From Hordeum vulgare subsp. vulgare (lineage: Eukaryota > Streptophyta > Magnoliopsida > Poales > Poaceae): 64,000 bases of DNA. The DNA lies in assembly GCF_904849725.1 (NCBI RefSeq), contig NC_058523.1, positions 206,425,689 through 206,489,688 on the forward strand, read 5' to 3'. Numbering within the stretch: position 1 is the stretch's first letter; the number at the start of each line of letters is the position of its first letter. The notes under the pieces were generated by a model. It saw only the letters and a program-made list of their open reading frames with translations. It was not told the origin of the DNA and made no database searches. The position numbers and the translations under genes were made by a program. Of the stretch, positions 56,436 to 64,000 are shown piece by piece.

Positions 56436-57640
56436 TGGGGTTTGAACACGTCTTGCTCGTGAGAGAGGTTTTAGTCAACGATTCTGAACCTTTCATATCC
56501 GTGTGTGCTTTACAAATCTTTATGTCATCTTATATATGCTGCTACTACATGCTATTCGGAAATACTCAAAATATCTACTCTACTATACGAATCTGTTTTA
56601 CTACTCACAGTTATTCGGATTAGTGTCAAAGCTTGCATCGAGGTAACCCTTTACGACGAACTCTTTAATCACCTCCATAATCGAGAAAAAATTCCTTAGT
56701 CCACTAGTTACCAAGGGTAACTTCGACTGTTGTTTAGCGATTCAATCCTGGATCACTCTCTGTACCTCTTAACACACTTGTAGCAAGGCACACATCATGT
56801 GCGGTACACAACATGGCATACTTTAGAGTCTATGGCTAAGGCATAGGGGACGACCCTCGTCCTTTCTCTTTCTTCTGTCGCGGTCGGGTTTTGAGTCTTA
56901 CTCAAATTCACACCTTACAACACAGCCAAGAACCGAACTCCTTCAAAAACTTGTCAAGGCATGCATTTCATTGAAAGTTTTGTTTAGCATTTTGATCTAT
57001 CTCCATAGATCTTGATGCTCAATGTTCAAGTAGCTCTATCCAGGTCTTCCTTTGAAAAACCCATTTCAAACAACCCTTTATGCTTTACAGAAATTCTACA
57101 TTACTTCCGATCAACAATATGCCAACCACATATACTTATTAGAAATTCTATAGTGCTCCCACTCACTTCTTTGGAGATACAAGTTTCTCATAAACCTTGT
57201 ATGAACCGAAAATATTGTATCATCCCATCAAAGTGTATGTTCCAACTCCGAGATGCTTGCACCAGTCCATAGAAGGATCGCTGGAGCTTGGATACTTGTT
57301 AGCCTCCTTAGGATTGACAAAACGTTCTCGTTGTATCACATACAACCTTTCCTCAAGGAAACCGTTGAGGAAACAATGTTTTGACATCCTATGTGCAATA
57401 TTTCATAAATAATGCAATAACTGCTAACATAATTCAAATAAACTTTTAGCATCACTACGAGTGAGAAATTCTCATCATAGTCAACTCCTTGAACTTGTCG
57501 GAAACATCTTTGCGGTAAGTCGAGCCTTTCTTAATGGTGACTTTTCACCATCATCGTCTGTCTTCCTTTTAAAGATCCATCTTTACTTAATAGTCTTATG
57601 ACCATCAAGTAGTTCTTCCAAAGTCTACACTTATTTCAAA
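56436..57640 (-). pseudogene. Angela-type reverse transcriptase and RNase H (decayed)
   Basis: Minus-strand fragments in several frames. EPTSYGEAMVGSDSDKWVEAMKSE near 57730-57660 marks the RT start. SKLQRSFYGLVQASRSWN near 57270 and GSTIEFL...GWHIVD near 57150 are the RT core, where the catalytic aspartates are lost. IKIYGDRSKC lies near 57010. RNase H remnants and a GSESLTKTSL tail run near 56500. Multiple stops and indels; clearly dead. Confidence 0.75.
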
Positions 57641-57828
57641 CATGGATCCTCTCTCGGATTTCATGGCCTCCACCCATTTGTCGGAATCCGAGCCCACCAT
57701 CGCTTCTCCGTAGCTCGTAGGTTCATTGTTGTTCAACAACATGACCTCCAAAATAGGGTTACCGTACCACTCTGTAGTAGTACGCAACCTTCTCGACCTA
57801 CGAGGTTTGTAGTAACTTGATCCAAAGC

Positions 57829-59000
57829 TTAATGATCACCATCATCAGTTTCCACTTCAATTGGTGTAGGCGCCACAGGAACAACTTCATGTGCCCTGCT
57901 ACACACTGGTTCAAGTGATGGTTCAATAACCTCATCAAGTTTCACCATCCTCCCACTCAATTCTTCCAAGAGAAACCTTTCCTCGAGAAAGGAACCATTT
58001 CTAGAAACAAACACTTTGCTTCCGGATCTAAGATAGGAGATGTACTCAACTGTTTTGGATACCCTATGAAGATGCATTTATCCGCTTTGGGTTCAAGCTT
58101 ATCATACTGACACTTTTTCACATAAGCGTAGCCCCAAACTTCCAAGAAACGACAACTTAGGTTTCTCCAAACCATATTTCGTACTATGTCATCTCAACGG
58201 AAATACTCGGTGCCCTATTTAAAGTGAATGCGGTTGTCTCTAATGCATAACCCATAAACGTTAGTGGTAAGTCGATAAGAGACATCATAGTATGCACCAT
58301 ATCAAATAGGGCGTGGTTATGACATTCGGACACCCATCAAACTATGGTGTTTTAGGTGGCATGAATTGCAAAACAATTTCCACATTGTCTTAACTGTGTA
58401 CCAAAACTCGCAACTCAGACATTCATCTCTATGATCATATCATAGACAGTTTATCCTCTTGTCATGATGATCTTCACTCTGAAATAGCTTTGAACTTTTC
58501 AACATTTCAGACTTGTGACTCATCAAGGAAATACTCCTGTATCTACTCAAATCGTCAGTGAAGTAAGAATATAACGATATCCACTGCGTGCGTCAGCACT
58601 CATTGGACTGCACACATCAAAAATGTATTGCTTCCAACAAGTTACTTTCTTGTTCCATGTGGTACGATTTTGCATGTCTCAAGTGATTCAAAATCAAGTG
58701 AATCCAAACAATTCATCCGCATGGAGTTTCTTCATGCGTTTATACCAACAGGTATGGTTTGAACGTCTCAAATGTTTCAAAAAATGAGTGAGTACAAAGA
58801 TCCATCACTATGGAGCTTCTTCACGCACTTTATACCGACATGACTCAAGCGACAGTGCCACAAGTAAGTAGTACTATCATTACTACTTTGTATCTTTTGG
58901 CATCAATATTATGAAAATGTGTAACACTACGATCGAGATTCAATAAACCATTGAAGGTAATTATTCAAACAAATAAAATAACCATTATCTCGTTAAATGA
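57829..59000 (-). pseudogene. Angela-type integrase (decayed)
   Basis: The C-terminal part is readable as FLEVWGYAYVKKCQYDKLEPKADKCIFIGYPK (58150-58030, typed here only to show the VWG and FIGYP boxes), followed by KVFVSRNGSFLEE and an acidic linker. Core fragments extend right to about 59000, with a QFMPPKTP remnant near 58370. Frame changes are frequent. Confidence 0.7.
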
Positions 59001-59239
59001 ATAATCGTATTGCAAAAAACGCGATCCAATCATGTTCATGCTCAACGCAAACACCAAATAAGAATTACTTCGTTTTAACACCAATCCTGATGGTAGAGGG
59101 AGCGTGCGATGTTTTGATCATATCAACCTTGGAAATACTTCTAGCACGTATCGTCACCTCGCCTTTAGCTAGTTTCCGTCTATTTTGTAGCTTTTGCTTC
59201 GAGTTACTAATCACTTATCAACCGAACCGGTATGTAATA

Positions 59240-60072
59240 CCCTCGTGCTACTAGGAGTACTAGTAAAGTACACATCAATATCATGAATAACAAATATACT
59301 TCTGTCGACTTTGCCAGCCTTCTCATCTACCAAGTATCTAGGGTAGTTCCGCCTCAGTGACTGTTTTCCTCATAACAGAAGCACTTAGTCTCGGGTTTGG
59401 GTTCAACCCTGGGTTTCTTCACTAGAGCAGCAACTGGTTTGTCGTTTCATGAAGGATACCTTCTAGGCCTTGCCCTTCTTGAAACTTGTGGTTTTACTAA
59501 CCATCAACAATTGATGCTCCTACTTGATTTCTACTTTCGTAGTGTCAAACATTGCGAATCGCTCAAGGATCATCATATCTATCCTTGACATGTTATAGTT
59601 CATCACTAAGCTCTAGCAGCTTGGTGGCAGTGACTTTGCAGAACCATCACTATCTCATCTGGAAGATTAACTCCCACTTGATTCAAGCGATTGTTGTACT
59701 CAGACAATCTGAGCACATGCTCAACGACTGAGTTTTTCTCCTTTAATTTGTAGACAAAGAATCTTGTCGGAGGTCTCATACCTCTCAACAAGGCACGAGC
59801 ATGAAATCTGAATTTCATCTCTCAGAACATCTCTTATGTTCCATGACTTTCAAAATGTCTTCAGCGCCTTCTTCTAAGCCGTTAAGTATTACGCACTGAA
59901 CTATCATATAGTCATCAAAAACATGTATGTTAGATGTTCGCAACATGTACAGACGATGCTCGAGGTGCAGCACACCAATCGGTGCATTAAGGACATAAGC
60001 CTTCTGCCTAGCAATGAGGACAATGCTCAGTTCACGGACTCGGTCCGCAAAGTTGCTACTATCATCTTTCAA
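59240..60072 (-). pseudogene. Angela-type gag and protease remnant
   Basis: Minus strand from 60072: SSNFADRVRELSIVLIARQK, YVLNAPIG and YMIVQCVILNGLEEG. After a frame change near 59815 it continues RFHARALLRGM, SVVEHVLRLSEYNNRLNQVG and VNLPDEIVMVLQS. The region to 59240 keeps a Cys-rich nucleocapsid/protease trace with stops. The motifs match copia gag (UBN2 type). Confidence 0.8.
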
Positions 60073-61368
60073 CTAAATTTCTCTAGGAACATATAAAAAC
60101 AGTAGACCTACAGCGCAAGCTACAACATAATTCGGAAAAACCTTTTCACTATGTCCATGATAATTAGACTTTAACTAATCAAATTATTTAATAAACTCCC
60201 ACTCCAAAAATACACCCCTCTAGTCATTTGAGTGGTGCATGATCCAAATTCACTAACTCAAGTTCGATCATCACGTGAGTTGAGAACAGTTTCAGTGGTA
60301 AACATCTCTATGCTAATCATATGAACTATACGATTCATGCTCGACCTTTCGGTCTCTTGTGTTCTGAGGCCATGTGTGCACATGCTAGGCTCATCAAGTT
60401 TAACCCGAGTGTTCCGCGTGTGCAACTGTTTTGCACCTATTGTATGTGAACGTTGAGTCTATCACACCCGATCATGACGTGGTGGCTCGAAACGACGAAC
60501 TGTCGCAATGGTGCACAGTCGGGGAGAACACTATTTTATCTTGAAATTTTAGTGAGGGGCCACCTTATAATGCTACCGTCGTTCTAAGCAAAATAAGGTG
60601 CATAAAAGGATTAACATCACATGCAATTCATAAGTGAAATGATATGGACATGATCTTGTGCTTCTTGATATCCATCACCAAAGCACCGACATGATCTTCA
60701 TCATAACCGGCACCACACCATGATCTCCATCATCATGTTTTCCATCATCGTGCCGCCATCGAGGTTGTCATGCTATCTATGCTATTAGTACTAAAGCTAC
60801 AACCTAGCAATATAGTAAACGCATCTGCAAACACAAACGTTAGTTTAAAGAAAACCCTATGGCTCCTGCCGGTTGCCGTAGCATCGACGTGCAAGTCGTT
60901 ATTAACTATTACAGCATGATAATTTCATACATCCAATATATCACATCATGTCTTTGGCCATATCACATCACAAGCATACCCTGCAAAAACAAGTTAGACG
61001 TCCTCTAATTTGTTGTTGCATGTTTTACGTGGCTGCTATGGTATCTAGTATGATCGGATCTTACTTACGCAAACACCACAATGGTGATGTGCAAATTGCA
61101 GTTTAACCTCTATCCAAGGACCGCCTCGGTCAAATCCAATTCAACTAAAGTTGAAGAAACAGGCACCCGCGAGTCATCTTTATGCAACAAGTTGCATGTT
61201 AGTCGATGAAACCAGTCTCTCGTAAGCATACGAGTAATGTCGGTCCGGGCCTCTTCAATCCAACAATACCACCGAATCGAGAAATGATTAAGGAGAGCAG
61301 AAAATCAAACATCAACACCCACAAAAACTTGTGTGTTCTACTCGAGATAACATCTACGCATGAACCTA
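60073..61368 (-). other. Angela-type untranslated leader
   Basis: About 1.3 kb between PBS and gag without recognisable coding sequence; a long leader is normal for this family. Confidence 0.6.
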
Positions 61369-61382
61369 GCTCATGATGCCAC
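61369..61382 (-). other. primer-binding site of the Angela-type element
   Basis: On the minus strand after the 5' LTR, GTGGCATCATGAGC is a slightly mutated form of the methionine-tRNA site TGGTATCAGAGC. Confidence 0.65.
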
Positions 61383-63084
61383 TGTTGGGGAACGTTGCAT
61401 GGGAAACAAAAAATTTCCTACGCATACGAACTCATATCATGGTGATGTTCATCTATGAGGGGAGATTAGATCCACATACCCTTGTAGATCACTCAGCAGG
61501 AAGCGTTAATAAACGCGGTTGATGTAGTGGTACAACTTCGTGATTCAAATGACCCTCGTCCCACGATCTGTTCTGATTTAGCGCCGAACGGACGACACCT
61601 CCGCGTTCAGCACACGTACAACTCGATGACGATCTCGGCCTTCTTGATCCAGTAAGAGATATGGATATCGTTATGAAGATCTCCTGCAGCGTGACGGCGC
61701 TGGTGTTGGTGATGATCTATTCCTGCAGGGTTCCGCCCGAGCTCCGTAGAAATCTAATCTGGAGGAAGAACTATGAGCTGTAGGTTTGAGTTGCACGTGG
61801 AAAAGTTTTTCACAAACAACCCTAAACCTCTACTATATATAGGAGGAGCCAAGGGTTGGGGCAAATCCCTAGGGCGCCGGCCAAAGGTGGGCCTCCTTGG
61901 GTCGGCGGAAGTGGAAGGGAGGAGTCCTTCTCCAATCCCACTTGGATTAGGACTCCTTCCTTATTTCCCACCTCTTTTTGTTTTTCCACTTTTTCCTCAT
62001 GGGCTTTCCTTGGATGACTTTTCCAGCCCATTATACCTTATTGTACATCCAATAAACCCACGTCGACCCCTTTGGGCATGGTGGGCCCACCAAGTGGGCC
62101 CCCGAAACCCATTCGTCACTCCTGGTACACTACTGGTAATGCCCGAAAACTTTTCAGAATCCAAACACCAACTTCCTATATATCAATATTCGTTTCCGGA
62201 CAATTCCGGAAACCCTCGTGACGTCCGCGATCTCATCCGGGACTCCGAACAACCTTCGGTCACCAACATATATAACTCAACTAAACTAAAACATCACCGA
62301 ACCTTAAGTGTGCAGACCCTACGGGTTCGAGAACTATGTAGACATGACCCGAGACACTCCCCAGTCAATATCCAATAGCGGGACCTGGATGCCCATATTG
62401 GATCCTATATATTCTACGAAGATCTTATCGGTTGAACCTTTGTCCAAGGATTTATATAATCCCGTATAACATTCCCTTTGTACTTCAGTATGTTACTTGC
62501 CCGAGATTTACTCGTTCCGTAATACAAGATCCCGTGACTCACACTTGAGTCACATTGCTTGCAAGGCTTATATGTGATATTGTATTACTGAGTGGGCCCC
62601 GAGATACCTCTCCGTCACACGGAGTGACAAAACCCAGTCCTGATCCATGATAACTCAATGGACACCTTCGGAGATACGTTTAGAGCACCTTTATAGTCAC
62701 CCAGTAACATTCTGACGTTTGATACACACAAGGTATTCCTCCCGTGTCAGTATGTTACATGATCTCATGGTCATAGGAATGAATACTTGACACGCAGAAA
62801 ACAATAGCAACAAAATGACACGATCACATGCTACATTTATAATTTTGGTCTTGTCCATCACATGATTCTCCTAATGATGTGATCCCGTTATCAAGTGACA
62901 ACACTTGTCTATGGCCAGCAAACCTTGACCATTTTTTATCAACGAGCTAGTCAACTAGAGGCTTACTAGGGACAGTGTTGTGTCTATGTACCCACACATA
63001 TAGCATGGATAATAAACGATTATCATGAACAAAGAAATATAATAATTACTAATTTATTATTGCCTCTAGGGCATATTTCCAACA
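61383..63084 (-). repeat. Angela-type 5' LTR (1702 bp)
   Basis: Plus-strand TGTTGGGGAACG to ATTTCCAACA. A TATA (CTATATATAGG) on the minus strand lies at 61834-61842. Contains a small deletion relative to 54702-56435 near 63000. Confidence 0.9.
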
Positions 63085-64000
63085 ACCAGCTGCCAGGTCG
63101 TGTGCCTCACACTGATGGATGCGCGCGTGATCCTCGAGCTGAAGCACCAGCGTCAAGACAAGATCGTCCAGGGTGTCGCGGCGGCCGGACACCAGAATAG
63201 GTCCACCCTCGCACGCAACGTCCCCTCGAGCAGCAAAGGATGTCGAGCCTTCGCTCGCGAGCTGCGCCGGGTGGTTTGGTCGTTCAAGTTCAGGCGTGAG
63301 CTGTTCTCGTGCTACGATGGTGTCCTGACCCCACGGAGTTCATCTAGCTCTACGCTCTAAGCATCAAGGCGGTGGTCGGGTCTGCCAAGTTTATGGCGTA
63401 CTGGTTCCCCATGGCCCTCAAGGATGGCGCGCCCTCGTGTCTCATGAACCTGCACGAGGAATCAATCTCCTCATGGAGCGAGCTCTACGAGTAGTTCTTC
63501 TCCAACTTCAAGGTTACGCATGACCGCCCCATTTCTGTCAATGATCTATAGCGCGTGAAGTAGCACCCGAGGGAGACCCTACGCAAGTACATCCAACGCT
63601 TCAGCCACGTGTGCAACAAGATCCCGGGTGCCTCGTACGAGGCTATCATCATGGCGTTCTCCAACGGCGTCACAGACAACCGTATGTGTGAGAAGCTTCA
63701 CATCAATGACATATTGAGCATAGCCATGGAGCTATTCAACATCGTAGCAGAACAAGTGCGCCAAGGCCGAAGAAGGTCGCTTGTTCATGCACAGCAACCC
63801 CGATGACACGCCCGACGACGGCAAGGCGAAGGGCAAGAAGGTCAAGCGCAAGGGCCCCATAGTGCACGTAGCGAAGCATGAGCCGAAGCACAGCCGCGAC
63901 CATGATGTGCTCGAGAAGAACCATCGTTCGCACTCACAGAACTGGGCACTGCTAGGAGCTCAGGTCCCTCCGCGACCACCCTGTCACCCGGTGCCCAAAC
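63085..64000 (+). pseudogene. gag core of the oldest gypsy element
   Basis: The frame with KFMAYWFPMALKDGAPSCLM near 63400 continues through SSWSELYE, a TAG near 63492, FFSNFKVTHDRP, two further TAG codons near 63550-63560, then LRKYIQRFSHVCNKIPG, ASYEAIIMAFSNGV and a Lys/Arg-rich tail. This is the retrotransposon gag core. At least three in-frame stops and a frame change make it a pseudogene. It runs off the window edge. Confidence 0.8.

Larger units (their letters stand above)
54702..63084 (-). mobile_element. Angela/BARE1/WIS-type Ty1/copia retrotransposon (degenerate)
   Basis: In its own orientation the right LTR starts TGTTGGAAATATGCCC, the hallmark of this abundant Triticeae family. 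Layout on the minus strand: 5' LTR (63084-61383), PBS, long leader, gag/protease, integrase, RT/RNase H, 3' LTR (56435-54702). Integrase before RT is the copia order. The flanks GCCAG and ACCAG are a near-perfect duplication. Many stops and frame changes disable every gene. Confidence 0.9.
53944..64000 (+). mobile_element. oldest layer: Ty3/gypsy element with LTR remnant, PBS and gag
   Basis: The LTR remnant is cut on the left by LARD C. It is followed by a PBS and a gag gene interrupted at 54701/63085 by the Angela-type element. The coding part runs off the right edge. The outer position of this element in the nest makes it the earliest insertion seen here. Confidence 0.7.

Overview
The window is plant nuclear DNA, and everything recognisable in it is transposable element. 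The families point to a Triticeae grass (wheat, barley, rye or goatgrass). They are an Angela/BARE1-type copia element, an Athila/Sabrina-type gypsy element, two Sukkula-like LARDs with very long LTRs and non-coding interiors, a Tat gypsy element with an antisense accessory gene, a Tekay-type chromovirus and a CACTA DNA transposon. I found no host gene, rRNA, tRNA or CRISPR array. Family names come from recognised sequence and structure, not from a database search.

The elements are stacked inside one another and most can be ordered. The oldest layer is a plus-strand gypsy element (LTR remnant from 53944, PBS at 54124, broken gag up to 54701 and again after 63085). Its LTR is interrupted by LARD C (minus strand, 35247-53943), and its gag by an Angela-type element (minus, 54702-63084). 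LARD C carries, in its 3' LTR, a solo LTR (35517-36541) and apparently LARD A (plus, 4802-35246). In its 5' LTR it carries a truncated Athila-like element (minus, 42680-52936), whose own LTR is split by a CACTA transposon (43942-51380). LARD A was hit in its 5' LTR by the chromovirus (1-4801). Its 3' LTR was hit by the Tat element (about 11061-23005), the Sabrina-like element (24838-34085) and a 480-bp hAT-like insertion (34243-34722).

Insertions supported by target-site duplications or empty sites: Sabrina-like (CGTAA, one copy with a 1-base loss), solo LTR (GGAGC), Athila-like (CTGCT), CACTA (TCT), hAT-like (CTCGTAAG), Angela (GCCAG/ACCAG).

Almost all coding sequence is decayed. The best preserved genes are in the Sabrina-like element: a 544-codon gag-spacer-protease frame and an intact ORF3 (ATHILA ORF-1-like). 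Between them reverse transcriptase and integrase are absent; the space holds an LTR-like segment followed by a canonical intron, which looks like a private promoter for ORF3. Other notable items are the spliced antisense gene in the Tat element, roughly 390-bp hairpin-forming tandem repeats in the CACTA element, and four chromovirus stop codons that all fit methyl-cytosine deamination.
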